From positions 556,077-620,076 of the forward strand of contig NZ_QDKG01000002.1 of assembly GCF_003076635.1 (NCBI RefSeq): DNA of 64,000 bases, in the 5' to 3' direction. This stretch comes from Sphingobacterium corticibacter (GTDB lineage: Bacteria; Bacteroidota; Bacteroidia; Sphingobacteriales; Sphingobacteriaceae). Made by a program: the position numbers and the translations under genes. The notes beneath the pieces were generated by a model. That model saw only the letters and a list, made by a program, of their open reading frames with translations, was not told the DNA's origin and searched no databases. Each line of letters opens with the position of its first letter. The first letter of the stretch is position 1. Of the stretch, positions 25,104-33,854 are shown piece by piece.

Positions 25104-25643
25104 TTATCTGGAGTAGCGGAACTGCTGTTTATCCATCATCGTCATCTGCGATTTCATCATTTTTATCTGCTCATCGAGCAATTTGTTTTTGTCGGCTCTT
25201 TTTGCTTCCGAAAGCAATTTCTCAGCCCCACGCTTATCGCGCTTCGCCATCGCAATGCCGGCCAAACTCAACTTGGCAAGCGCTACGTTGTGATCCATAT
25301 GTAAGCCCAAAGAAAGTGCTTTCTTAAAAAATTTCTCCGCCTGTAATGGTGCTTTTTGTGATTCGATCAATCCCAATAACATGTGGTAATAACCATGTTG
25401 AGCCGGTACTAATTCTTTCTCAAAGTTCTTGATTTTCTTTAGCCAAAGCTCTGCTTTAGGCATATTCTCTTTGCGTAGGTGCCACTGCGCAAGCAACATT
25501 TTTTCGTTGAAAAATACGGTTACCCAAGTCAAGATCGTTACTAAAACAGCTAATATTCCCCATCCCCACATCCCAAACCAGAATAAGGTAGCGGTGCCAA
25601 TGACAAATAGACTGGCTATGATAATGCGTATTAAATTCGACAT
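25104..25643 (-). CDS. Membrane-anchored helical-repeat protein (DUF2892/TPR-like)
   Basis: 179 residues. Two membrane spans at about 4-24 and 27-45 are followed by a cytoplasmic helical part made of TPR-like helix pairs (KAELWLKKIKNFEKE, AEKFFKKALSLGLH, GAEKLLSEAKR) ending in a Met/Gln/Lys-rich tail. TPR-like parts usually mediate protein contacts. It converges on the secreted-protein gene, with stops 18 nt apart, and is divergent from ung. Function unknown. Confidence 0.78.
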   Translation of the reverse strand: MSNLIRIIIASLFVIGTATLFWFGMWGWGILAVLVTILTWVTVFFNEKMLLAQWHLRKENMPKAELWLKKIKNFEKELVPAQHGYYHMLLGLIESQKAPLQAEKFFKKALSLGLHMDHNVALAKLSLAGIAMAKRDKRGAEKLLSEAKRADKNKLLDEQIKMMKSQMTMMDKQQFRYSR

Positions 25644-25737
25644 ATAATTTCTTAATTTCTTTTTTATGCAAATATCCGATAATTAATAGAGGTATCCAAT
25701 TGTATGCCACAATTAAACGAAAATTGTACATTTGGAT

Positions 25738-26409
25738 ATGTCCAAAAGATACCACGAAAGTTGGGATTCCGTATTTCAACCCTTGTTTGAGCAACCGATG
25801 ATGCGCACCTTGTCGCAATTTGTACAGCAAGAGAGACAAAGAGCTAATGTTTTTCCTCCAGAAGACTTGGTGTTCAATGCTTTTCGTTTGACGCCATTGC
25901 CCGAAGTCAAAGTCGTCATCCTCGGGCAAGATCCTTACCATAATATCGGGCAAGCACATGGCTTATCTTTTTCGGTGCCTGTTGGCGTTGCCATTCCACC
26001 TTCGTTGAAGAATATTTACACAGAGCTGGTGGATGATATTCCTGGTTTTAAATATCCGCAAAGTGGAGATCTGACCAAATGGGCAGAGCAAGGTGTTTTG
26101 TTACTCAACGCCACATTGACGGTGCGTGCACATGAAGCTGCCTCGCACCAAAAGAAAGGTTGGGAGCAGTTTACAGATTCGGTTATACAGTCTATTTCTC
26201 AGCAATGTGCTGGTGTGGTTTTTATACTTTGGGGGAGTTATGCGATCAAGAAGTCGGCGCTTATTGATCAAACAAAGCATTTGATATTGACATCGGTACA
26301 CCCTTCGCCATTATCCGTTTATCGTGGTTTTTTTGGTTCGAAACCATTCTCACAGACCAATGTCTATCTTGCGCAACAAGGAAAGCAGCCGATTGATTGG
26401 CAGGTATAA
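25738..26409 (+). CDS. ung: Uracil-DNA glycosylase (family 1)
   Basis: 223 residues from the ATG at 25738; an in-frame TTG six bases earlier is less likely. The water-activating motif GQDPYH has Asp65, followed by GQAHGLSFSVP. The C-terminal uracil-binding loop HPSPLSVYRGFFG is present, and the spacing matches E. coli Ung. It removes uracil from DNA as the first step of base-excision repair. A TAnnTTTG-like TACATTTG at 25727-25734 ends too close to the start codon to be an ordinary promoter. The gene stands alone between divergent and convergent neighbours. Confidence 0.96.
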   Translation: MSKRYHESWDSVFQPLFEQPMMRTLSQFVQQERQRANVFPPEDLVFNAFRLTPLPEVKVVILGQDPYHNIGQAHGLSFSVPVGVAIPPSLKNIYTELVDDIPGFKYPQSGDLTKWAEQGVLLLNATLTVRAHEAASHQKKGWEQFTDSVIQSISQQCAGVVFILWGSYAIKKSALIDQTKHLILTSVHPSPLSVYRGFFGSKPFSQTNVYLAQQGKQPIDWQV

Positions 26410-26420
26410 TCAAGAAGGAA

Positions 26421-27491
26421 TTATGCGTACAACTCTTTGACGATTTCGAACTTGAAATCGTCTATTTCTAGCTGCTTGATATGGTTAATGCGTATTTTGA
26501 TGTCATTCTGCTCAATATGTGTAAATAGCAGATGGCTGTCGTACACCACGCGCCAAGGCACATCTGTTTGGATCGCTACGCTTGCTTCACCTCGTACCAC
26601 ATACTCTAATTCGCCTTGGGTAGTAAACCGCTTGATGATAAATTGACGATCATTTTCTGCCCGAGTTACTGAGTACCATGCGCCATCACCCACGCCACCA
26701 AGATACGTAGCTTCTTTAGGAATCGTGATCGGTTTGGATCTAAAATCTACCGCACCAATTATCTGATCGTTAGGCAAGAGGTCCGATTTTTTCTGAGAAA
26801 CATTATCACCTAGTTGCTTAATCAAAAACCAAAATGATTTCCAACGATTCATGTGAAAATATTGAAGACCTTCTGTCGGGCAAAACGAATAGATCATGCG
26901 ATTGTGCACGGCATTGACCACATTGCTAATCGGGCTTGCTTTGATAGTTTCCGGTAGATTGATACCATGCCAGTAATGGTATTTTTTAGAAGATTTGATC
27001 AACATTCGAGTGATGAATCGAGAGCAGTTATTGTTGTGGCGAGCTACTGCACCATACGGGTAAGTACCTTTCTCGACCCAAGAATCCCCAAATAGCTTAG
27101 CCAATGCAAAATTGATGTTTTCTGCCACAGAAAAGTACAATTGCCCTTCGCCATACATCGCGCTTTTCAAGGTTTCGAAGTAATGTACAATCTCCTCTAA
27201 GTTGGTAATCTGACCTTCGCTAATCTGCGCTTTTAGGTCAATCGCCAATCGAGGGTCAGATTCTTGAGAGCGTGCACGACCATATCCACGGGGAGATATG
27301 TAACGGCCAAAATCGTAAAATCGCATATTGCCCGTAGCTCTTTCTACCAAGACTATTCCAGTGTGGCCAACCTTGAAGTTTAGGTTTTTGACTAATCCAA
27401 TTTTCTTGAAAAACATCATCCACTTTTCGTCGCCACGAATGGTAGCATCGGGCCAGGTAAGTATGATGGCAAGATCGTCAAATGTATGCAT
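26421..27491 (-). CDS. Unknown protein, possibly a permuted papain-like (NlpC/P60-type) enzyme
   Basis: 356 residues. An N-terminal His motif, VGHTGIVLVERATG with His43, and a later NNNCSRFITRML with Cys156 are arranged His-then-Cys. That is the order seen in circularly permuted papain-fold families such as YiiX/YebB-like and LRAT-like proteins. A C-terminal beta domain of about 100 residues (240-356) has LGGVGDGAWYSVTRAEN and IRINHIKQLEIDDFKFEIV. No signal peptide is visible. It may be the family catalogued as DUF6695, which I recall only loosely. It lies 13 nt after the Lrp-type regulator gene on the same strand, so the two may form an operon. Confidence 0.75.
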   Translation of the reverse strand: MHTFDDLAIILTWPDATIRGDEKWMMFFKKIGLVKNLNFKVGHTGIVLVERATGNMRFYDFGRYISPRGYGRARSQESDPRLAIDLKAQISEGQITNLEEIVHYFETLKSAMYGEGQLYFSVAENINFALAKLFGDSWVEKGTYPYGAVARHNNNCSRFITRMLIKSSKKYHYWHGINLPETIKASPISNVVNAVHNRMIYSFCPTEGLQYFHMNRWKSFWFLIKQLGDNVSQKKSDLLPNDQIIGAVDFRSKPITIPKEATYLGGVGDGAWYSVTRAENDRQFIIKRFTTQGELEYVVRGEASVAIQTDVPWRVVYDSHLLFTHIEQNDIKIRINHIKQLEIDDFKFEIVKELYA

Positions 27492-27504
27492 ACAGTTCTT
27501 CGGC

Positions 27505-27975
27505 TTAATATTGTAGAGGTACGATGGGTTGTTTTTTACTGGTAGACATGATTACCATAGTCTGAAATGTTTTCACATAAGGGATCTTGGTGATTTTCTC
27601 CATGATCACGCCTTCGTAGGCTTTAATATCACGAACGTAGACTTTCAATATAAAATCGCAATTTCCCGTTACGTGATGGCATTCTGTAACCTCTGGTATT
27701 TGCAGCACAGCGTCTACAAACTTTGGAATGGCATCCTGCGTATGAAAGTCGAGTGAAATTTGTATAAATGATTTGATGCCCAAGCCTAATTTTTCTTCGT
27801 CCACAAAAGCATGATAGCTTTTGATAAAACCAGAGTTTTCCAACTTACGAACGCGTTCCAATGTAGGTGCGGGAGAAAGACCAATACTCGTTGCGAGCTG
27901 TAAATTGGTGATACGCCCATTCTCTTGCAACAGTTTTAATATTTTAAGATCCGTCTTGTCAGGCTGGTAAGGCAT
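27505..27975 (-). CDS. Lrp/AsnC-family transcription regulator
   Basis: 156 residues from the ATG at 27975 (MPYQPDKTDLKILKLLQENG), where the family normally starts; the frame extends to 28023 with an unrelated sequence. The helix-turn-helix is at about 20-48 (NLQLATSIGLSPAPTLERVRKLENSG). The ligand-binding RAM domain follows at about 65-145 (VTECHHVTGNCDFILKVYV and MEKITKIPYVKTFQTMVIM). Such proteins sense amino acids and bind as octamers. A glutamate dehydrogenase gene is elsewhere in the window, but no direct link is seen. Confidence 0.93.
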   Translation of the reverse strand: MPYQPDKTDLKILKLLQENGRITNLQLATSIGLSPAPTLERVRKLENSGFIKSYHAFVDEEKLGLGIKSFIQISLDFHTQDAIPKFVDAVLQIPEVTECHHVTGNCDFILKVYVRDIKAYEGVIMEKITKIPYVKTFQTMVIMSTSKKQPIVPLQY

Positions 27976-28293
27976 TGCAATAAAATTTTGTGAAATGTAA
28001 ATATACAATATTTTATTTGCCACCGTATTTTTACACTAAGTAAACATAGTGCAATATTTTAATTTGTAGCACAACCGCCTCCTGAGGTTAATTTCAATGT
28101 AATTTCTGAGCTATTTGATCCATAAGGCTTTATCTTGTTGATTTCTTGAAATTTCACTACATAATGAATCGGCTACTTTTTGATAATATCTCCATAATTG
28201 CCCAGTGTCGATAGTGCGTTATTCCTATTAAAGTGCTAAATTTGCAAATTGAAAATAGAGCAACCTAGTGTTGCTTAAAAAGGTGAAAGAGAT
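27976..28293. other. Intergenic region between lrp-like gene and sufB
   Basis: 318 bases with no coding frame that looks real. It holds the suf promoter element at 28237-28244. Nothing else was recognised. Confidence 0.5.
28237..28244 (+). promoter_or_regulatory. -7 promoter element of the suf operon
   Basis: TAAATTTG, a perfect TAnnTTTG, 49 nt before sufB. The -33 element is poorly conserved. Confidence 0.5.
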
Positions 28294-29745
28294 ATGAGTA
28301 CCAAAGACGACGAATTACTTAAAGAACTTGAGCACGAGGAATATAAATATGGGTTTACGACCGATATTGATATGGAGATCGCGCCAAAAGGTCTTAACGA
28401 AGATACTGTACGCTTAATTTCTGCGAAGAAAAATGAGCCAGAATGGCTATTGGAATGGCGTTTAAAAGCATTTCGCCATTTTCAAACATTAGAAATGCCG
28501 ACTTGGCAAAATTTTGACAATCCCGATGTGGATTTTCAAGATCTTTCGTACTATGCAGCACCTAAGCCTAAGAAGCAATTGAATAGTCTGGATGAAGTAG
28601 ATCCAGAATTGCTATCTACATTTGCCAAATTAGGTATCCCATTAGATGAACAGAAAGTGTTAGCTGGTGTCGTTGCAGTAGATGCGGTATTCGACTCCGT
28701 GTCTGTAAAAACAACTTTTCGTGAAAAACTGAAAGAGAAAGGCGTCATCTTTTGCTCTTTCGGCGAGGCGGTACAAGAGTATCCAGAATTGGTGAAACAA
28801 TATTTGGGTACCGTAGTGCCACAAACCGATAATATTTATGCGGCATTGAACTCGGCGGTATTTTCCGACGGTTCTTTTGTCTACATTCCGAAAGGCGTAC
28901 GTTGTCCAATGGAGCTTTCGACCTACTTCCGTATCAATGCGCAGAATACAGGTCAGTTTGAGCGTACGTTAATCGTAGCCGATGAAGGGTCTTACGTTTC
29001 GTATTTAGAAGGTTGTACTGCGCCAATGCGTGATGAAAATCAATTGCACGCTGCCGTCGTTGAATTGATCGCGATGAAAGATGCAGAGATCAAATATTCT
29101 ACCGTACAAAACTGGTATCCTGGTGATAAAGATGGTAAAGGTGGTATCTTGAACTTCGTAACCAAACGTGGTATCTGTAAAGGCGATAACTCCAAAATCT
29201 CTTGGACGCAGGTAGAAACAGGATCAGCGATCACGTGGAAATATCCGGGTGTGATCTTGAAAGGTGACAATAGCGTGGGCGAATTCTACTCCGTGGCGAT
29301 GACACGTAACCGTCAGGTGGCAGATACGGGAACCAAAATGATTCACTTAGGTAAAAATACCAAGTCGAAAATCATTTCTAAAGGTATCTCTGCTGGATTG
29401 AGTCATAATAGTTATAGAGGTTTGGTGAAGATCGGTCCGAATGCGGATCAAGCGCGTAACTTCACACAGTGTGATTCATTGCTTATTGGTGACCGCTGTG
29501 GAGCGCACACTTTCCCATACATTGAGAGTAAAAATAAATCGGCCAAATTAGAGCACGAAGCCACTACTTCCAAAATTGGTGAAGATCAAGTGTTTTACTT
29601 GAATCAGCGCGGTATTGATCCAGAGAAAGCTGTTGGGCTAATCGTAAATGGATATGCCAAGGAAGTATTAAACCAACTTCCGATGGAATTTGCGGTAGAA
29701 GCACAGAAATTATTAGCGATATCGCTAGAAGGATCAGTAGGATAA
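28294..29745 (+). CDS. sufB: Fe-S cluster assembly scaffold SufB
   Basis: 483 residues, the usual length. Hallmarks: [24 protein letters not shown] split around 147-170, [19 protein letters not shown] near 198-216, [21 protein letters not shown] near 238-258, and the C-terminal [21 protein letters not shown] with its conserved Cys residues. SufB forms the SufBC2D scaffold on which [2Fe-2S] and [4Fe-4S] clusters are built in the cytosol. It is the first gene of sufBCD, behind a -7 element at 28237. sufC follows after 71 nt. Confidence 0.97.
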   Translation: MSTKDDELLKELEHEEYKYGFTTDIDMEIAPKGLNEDTVRLISAKKNEPEWLLEWRLKAFRHFQTLEMPTWQNFDNPDVDFQDLSYYAAPKPKKQLNSLDEVDPELLSTFAKLGIPLDEQKVLAGVVAVDAVFDSVSVKTTFREKLKEKGVIFCSFGEAVQEYPELVKQYLGTVVPQTDNIYAALNSAVFSDGSFVYIPKGVRCPMELSTYFRINAQNTGQFERTLIVADEGSYVSYLEGCTAPMRDENQLHAAVVELIAMKDAEIKYSTVQNWYPGDKDGKGGILNFVTKRGICKGDNSKISWTQVETGSAITWKYPGVILKGDNSVGEFYSVAMTRNRQVADTGTKMIHLGKNTKSKIISKGISAGLSHNSYRGLVKIGPNADQARNFTQCDSLLIGDRCGAHTFPYIESKNKSAKLEHEATTSKIGEDQVFYLNQRGIDPEKAVGLIVNGYAKEVLNQLPMEFAVEAQKLLAISLEGSVG

Positions 29746-29816
29746 GCACAAAAAGTAATACACTACTCTAGCGATAGCGCTACGCGCGTATGCTGGAAGA
29801 ACAAATAATAAATAGC

Positions 29817-30575
29817 ATGTTAAAGATTGAGAATTTGCACGCCTCAGTAGAGGATAAAAACATATTAAAGGGATTAAATCTAGAAGTGAAAGCGGGTGAA
29901 GTGCACGCGATCATGGGGCCAAATGGCGCTGGTAAAAGTACGTTAGGAAATGTATTGGCGGGTCGTGAATCTTATGATGTAACGGACGGTACAGCTTTGC
30001 TAGATGGCGTAGATTTATTGGATCTTTCGCCAGAAGATCGTGCTCGTGAAGGCTTGTTTTTAGCTTTCCAGTACCCAGTGGAGATTCCAGGTGTTTCAAA
30101 CATCAACTTCTTGAAAACGGCTCTAAATGATATTCGTGAATACAAAGGCTTGCCAACGTTGGAAGCGAAAGAGTTTTTGCAGTTAGTGAAGGATAAACAA
30201 CAATTAGTAGAGTTCTCCGCGAAATTGACCAATAGATCCTTGAATGAAGGCTTCTCCGGTGGCGAGAAGAAACGCAATGAGATCTTTCAATTGGCGATGC
30301 TAAATCCTAAATTATCTATTTTGGACGAAACAGATTCAGGTTTGGATATTGATGCATTGCGTATCGTAGCAAATGGCGTAAACCAATTACGTTCGGAAAA
30401 CAATGCATTCGTCGTGATCACACACTACCAACGTTTGTTGGATTACATCGTGCCAGATTTCGTACACGTATTGTACAATGGTCGCATTGTAAAAACTGGG
30501 CCGAAAGAATTGGCTTTGGAATTGGAAGAAAAAGGATACGATTGGTTAAAAGAATTAGATACGCAGACCGCCTAA
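29817..30575 (+). CDS. sufC: Fe-S cluster assembly ATPase SufC
   Basis: 252 residues from the ATG at 29817 (MLKIENLHASVEDKNIL), the family start; an ATG at 29790 adds nine unrelated residues. Walker A is GPNGAGKST near 36-44. The ABC signature is in the modified SufC form NEGFSGGEKKRNE near 144-156, and Walker B is LSILDETDSGLDIDAL. It is the ATPase of the SufBCD scaffold and has no membrane partner. It lies between sufB and sufD in the same operon. Confidence 0.96.
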   Translation: MLKIENLHASVEDKNILKGLNLEVKAGEVHAIMGPNGAGKSTLGNVLAGRESYDVTDGTALLDGVDLLDLSPEDRAREGLFLAFQYPVEIPGVSNINFLKTALNDIREYKGLPTLEAKEFLQLVKDKQQLVEFSAKLTNRSLNEGFSGGEKKRNEIFQLAMLNPKLSILDETDSGLDIDALRIVANGVNQLRSENNAFVVITHYQRLLDYIVPDFVHVLYNGRIVKTGPKELALELEEKGYDWLKELDTQTA

Positions 30576-30597
30576 TAAGGAAAAGAGAGGGAAGGTT

Positions 30598-31935
30598 ATG
30601 AGTGTATTGACAACAAAAAATATGAGTACAATAACAGCAGAATCTCTGTTTCAACAATTGACAACGACTTTCCATGATTTGGAGAAGATCGATGAGCCGG
30701 CTGCATTAGCGGCTATTCGTCAGGAAGCGTTTGCAAAGTTTGAGCAGGCAGGGTTTCCTACGGTCAAAAATGAAGATTGGAAGTATACCAATATTCACAG
30801 TCTGGTTCAAGCACCTTATGTGCTAAACAGCGATGTGGATGTGGCCGATCTTGATTTAAGCCAAGCAGATATTCCAGCATTGGATGCACACCGTTTGGTA
30901 TTGGTCAATGGCCAGTATACAGTCGCTTTTTCGAGCTTAGAAGAGGAAGATGGCTTGGTAGTAAAACCAATTGAGGATGCTGCGAACGATCCGCAATTTA
31001 CCCGTCATTTTGCGCAACATGCTGACAAAACGGATAATGCTTTGGTGTATCTGAACACCGCATTGTACACCGCGGGTGTGTTTATTGAAGTGAAGCGCAA
31101 TGCCGTTGTGAATAAACCCATTCATTTGGTACATGTAGCAACAGGGACAGAAGCATTTTTTGCGCAAACAAGAAATCTAATTGTAGCAGGTGCAAATGCG
31201 GAAGTAGAAATCATCGAGTCGTTCATCACGTTGGCAGGTACAGCAAAAAACCTACATAACAAGGTGACGGAGATCGTGCTTGAAGAGAATGCGAAAATGC
31301 AACATTACTATTTGCAGATCTCGGATGCATCGAGCAACTACATCAACCATACAGAAGTATACCAGAATAAGCACAGTTTGTACAATAACTACAACTGTAA
31401 TTTCCCAGGTGCAACTTTCGTACGTAATAATATCAACGTACGCTTGGATGATGAGCAAGTTGAGTCTCATTTGTACGGCATCAACCTTTTGGCCGATAAG
31501 CAATTGGTAGACAATCATACCATTGTCGACCACATGAAGCCACACTGTGAGTCCTATGAATGGTACAAAAATATTCCACAAGACGATTCTACAGCAGTTT
31601 TTAATGGAAAGATTTTCGTGCGCGAAGATGCGCAGAAAACCAATGCTTTCCAGCAGAACAACAATATGTTGATTGGGGATAAATCTACGGTGTATACCAA
31701 GCCGCAGTTGGAAATCTTCGCCGATGATGTAAAGTGTTCACACGGTTGTACGATGGGTCAGTTTGACGATCAAGCCTTGTTCTATCTGCGTGCAAGAGGA
31801 ATTGGTGAAGAATCAGCACGTACCTTATTAGTACATGCATTTGCATTTGATGTAACTTCTCGTTTCTCCAACGAATCTGTTCGTGAATATGTGGAAGCTT
31901 TAGTGGCCAAAGGTCTGGAGCCACGCCAAAACTAG
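30598..31935 (+). CDS. sufD: Fe-S cluster assembly protein SufD
   Basis: 445 residues (437 if the second ATG at 30622 is used). The N-terminal helical part, with FPTVKNEDWKYTNIHSLVQ near 55-73, is typical of SufD. The C-terminal half is the SufB/D beta-helix (HNKVTEIVLEENAKMQHYY and DDVKCSHGCTMGQFDDQALF). It pairs with SufB in the scaffold and is needed for iron entry. The start at 30598 follows a purine-rich stretch. The operon then ends in a hairpin terminator, with no sufS or sufE following. Confidence 0.96.
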   Translation: MSVLTTKNMSTITAESLFQQLTTTFHDLEKIDEPAALAAIRQEAFAKFEQAGFPTVKNEDWKYTNIHSLVQAPYVLNSDVDVADLDLSQADIPALDAHRLVLVNGQYTVAFSSLEEEDGLVVKPIEDAANDPQFTRHFAQHADKTDNALVYLNTALYTAGVFIEVKRNAVVNKPIHLVHVATGTEAFFAQTRNLIVAGANAEVEIIESFITLAGTAKNLHNKVTEIVLEENAKMQHYYLQISDASSNYINHTEVYQNKHSLYNNYNCNFPGATFVRNNINVRLDDEQVESHLYGINLLADKQLVDNHTIVDHMKPHCESYEWYKNIPQDDSTAVFNGKIFVREDAQKTNAFQQNNNMLIGDKSTVYTKPQLEIFADDVKCSHGCTMGQFDDQALFYLRARGIGEESARTLLVHAFAFDVTSRFSNESVREYVEALVAKGLEPRQN

Positions 31936-31962
31936 TATAATATAATAATTAATATAAAGCCA

Positions 31963-31991
31963 AAAGCGTCTGATGAACCATCAGGCGCTTT
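31963..31991 (+). terminator. Terminator of the sufBCD operon
   Basis: A 12-bp stem (31963-31974 with 31980-31991, one G-T pair) and 5-nt loop, followed by a T-run. It separates sufD from the convergent metallo-hydrolase gene. Confidence 0.82.
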
Positions 31992-31993
31992 TT

Positions 31994-32818
31994 TTATACC
32001 ACTTCGCGCATGATCGGGGCTGACATCTCTGCCATGATGGCTGGTGTAGCCGATTGCAAATCTGCCAGATCGAAAATAGCCGAAGATTCATATCTAGTTG
32101 CGATAGACAAAGTAATATCTGTGCAATGCGGAGCAAATGTTTCCAGCACTTTTTCCACCGTATTATTCTGCCCAGAAAGGTGGCCTAAAATCAAATGTTT
32201 TAGGCGATCTGTACGTTTTTCCAGAAATAAAGCCAATGCCATGGCATTGGAGATGTGTCCCATGCCGCCACGAATCCTATTCTTCAGATAATAGCTATAA
32301 CGTCCTTTTTGCAACATTTCCTCATCATAATTGCTTTCTAGCAGCAACACGTCGACATGTTGCACCACGTGCTTCACATTATCGCAAGCATGGCCGAGGT
32401 CGGTCAATATTCCGATATTATTTTTGCCATCAGACACCACAAAACTGCAAGGTTCTTTGGCGTCATGATATTTGGGAATCCCAATGATCTCTAATCCGCC
32501 GATACGCACACGTTCATTGGTTTTAATAATGCGCACCAGATGCTCTGGTAAGCGCAATTTGCTGCCGTCTAAAGTGCCTTGCGTCATGTAAATCGGAAGG
32601 TCATATTTTTTGGCAAATACCGACAATCCACAAATATGGTCGGTATGCTCATGTGTGATAAAGATGGCTTTCACCTGTGTTGGCAAAATGCCCAATTGGC
32701 CCATGCGTAAGTGCATGTGTTTGTTATTGATCCCGACATCGATAAGTACCGCGCTATCATCTTTAGCGACATAATAACAGTTACCATTACTTCCAGAAGC
32801 GATCGAGCAATATTTCAT
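31994..32818 (-). CDS. Metallo-beta-lactamase-fold hydrolase (WalJ/YycJ-like)
   Basis: 274 residues from the ATG at 32818 (MKYCSIASGSNGNCYYVA). That opening matches YycJ/WalJ-type proteins; 11 upstream residues in the longer frame do not. The metal-binding motif HEHTDHICG lies near 55-63, with further ligands in GILTDLGHACDNV, LLLESNYDEEML and ILGHLSGQN. This subfamily is thought to act on nucleic acids, possibly as a 5'-3' exonuclease, but the function is not firmly established. It converges on sufD. Confidence 0.9.
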   Translation of the reverse strand: MKYCSIASGSNGNCYYVAKDDSAVLIDVGINNKHMHLRMGQLGILPTQVKAIFITHEHTDHICGLSVFAKKYDLPIYMTQGTLDGSKLRLPEHLVRIIKTNERVRIGGLEIIGIPKYHDAKEPCSFVVSDGKNNIGILTDLGHACDNVKHVVQHVDVLLLESNYDEEMLQKGRYSYYLKNRIRGGMGHISNAMALALFLEKRTDRLKHLILGHLSGQNNTVEKVLETFAPHCTDITLSIATRYESSAIFDLADLQSATPAIMAEMSAPIMREVV

Positions 32819-32878
32819 CGACAGCAAAAATAGAGAAAAATAAAAGGCCAATCAATGTGGTAAACACCGCTTGGGCGA

Positions 32879-33610
32879 TTATTTGTTCGCCGGTTTCCCA
32901 AGCGCATACGTAATGCCACCAGCGATATGTTGCAGAAAGTCAGCGTCATCATAGGTTTCTTTAGTATGCCCCAAAGCTGTGTAGAAAGCACGGCCGCCGT
33001 CATAAGTATGATGCCAAGAAACGGGATGATAGTCTCCCATTTTGCCACCTTTGTAACTTTTCTCGTCGATCGTCATCAACAGGTTGACGGCTGGATTTAA
33101 ATCTTTGAAATCATACCATTCGTCTTTATGCTTCCAGATTTCTGGCAAATGCTGAGTAGCTAAATGGCTGTGATCATGCACATGAATATCCGCAGTTTGT
33201 ACTTCTGGATGACTGGCGAAATAGCCGCCGACCATCTTGCCGTACCACGGCCAATCGTATTCCGTATCGCTAGCGGCATGAATGCCGACAAAGCCATTTC
33301 CAGCTTGTATAAACCGTTCGAAGGCAGCTTGTTGTTCCGGGTTTAAGATATCGCCTGTGGTACTTAAAAATACAATTGCTTTATATTTTTGGAGTTGATC
33401 GTCCGTGAAAACGCCTGCATCTTCTGTGTGATATACGCTAAATCCATGCTCACGTCCGAGTTTCTGAATAGCTTCTGCACCTTTCTCAATGCTGTCATGT
33501 CGAAATCCCTTGGTTTTCGAAAAAACCAATACTTGGGGAAGTTCTTGCGCGATACCATGTAGCGTAGTGCAAACAAACAATAGGGCTATTAAGAATAGGT
33601 GTTTCATCAT
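32879..33610 (-). CDS. Secreted ThuA-domain protein
   Basis: 243 residues. A signal peptide (MMKHLFLIALLFVCTTLHGIAQ) precedes a single ThuA/trehalose-utilisation-like domain over nearly the whole length: VLVFSKTKGFRHDSIEKG near 28-45, LSTTGDILNPEQQAAFERFI, GNGFVGIHAASDTEYDWPWY, and PVSWHHTYDGGRAFYTALGH near the C-terminus. The fold is related to class I glutamine amidotransferases, but the catalytic Cys is not seen here. ThuA proteins are common in Bacteroidota carbohydrate loci and their reaction is generally unknown. Its stop lies about 60 nt upstream of the metallo-hydrolase start. Confidence 0.92.
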   Translation of the reverse strand: MMKHLFLIALLFVCTTLHGIAQELPQVLVFSKTKGFRHDSIEKGAEAIQKLGREHGFSVYHTEDAGVFTDDQLQKYKAIVFLSTTGDILNPEQQAAFERFIQAGNGFVGIHAASDTEYDWPWYGKMVGGYFASHPEVQTADIHVHDHSHLATQHLPEIWKHKDEWYDFKDLNPAVNLLMTIDEKSYKGGKMGDYHPVSWHHTYDGGRAFYTALGHTKETYDDADFLQHIAGGITYALGKPANK

Positions 33611-33768
33611 GTCAATAGGTTATAGGCTAAAGGTATCGATAATTTCTCGGAATGGTAAAATTCTCTACGGGAAATGCGGTTAGGAAGCTATGTTTCAGGC
33701 AATATTAAGTCAATTAAAAAAAACGGTAAAAAAACAGTGATATGCTGTTACTTATCATTGTGAATAAT

Positions 33769-33776
33769 TAAATTTG
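33769..33776 (+). promoter_or_regulatory. -7 promoter element upstream of secA
   Basis: TAAATTTG, a perfect TAnnTTTG, 78 nt before the secA start. A weak -33 (TTA) is 18 nt upstream. The 244-nt gap from 33611 to 33854 holds nothing else that I recognise. Confidence 0.5.
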
Positions 33777-33854
33777 CCCGATTAGTGTCAAAATGTCTGT
33801 TTAGGAACTTTGGATTTATTATTGTGCACTAGCTGAGTACAGATTAAAAAGATT

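Noticed and set aside
25727..25734. TACATTTG as the ung promoter
   Set aside because: It ends four bases before the ATG at 25738, so transcription would begin inside or after the start codon; probably chance or a leaderless case that cannot be shown here.
32137..32487. 116-codon plus-strand frame
   Set aside because: Antisense to the metallo-hydrolase gene; no resemblance to a protein family.
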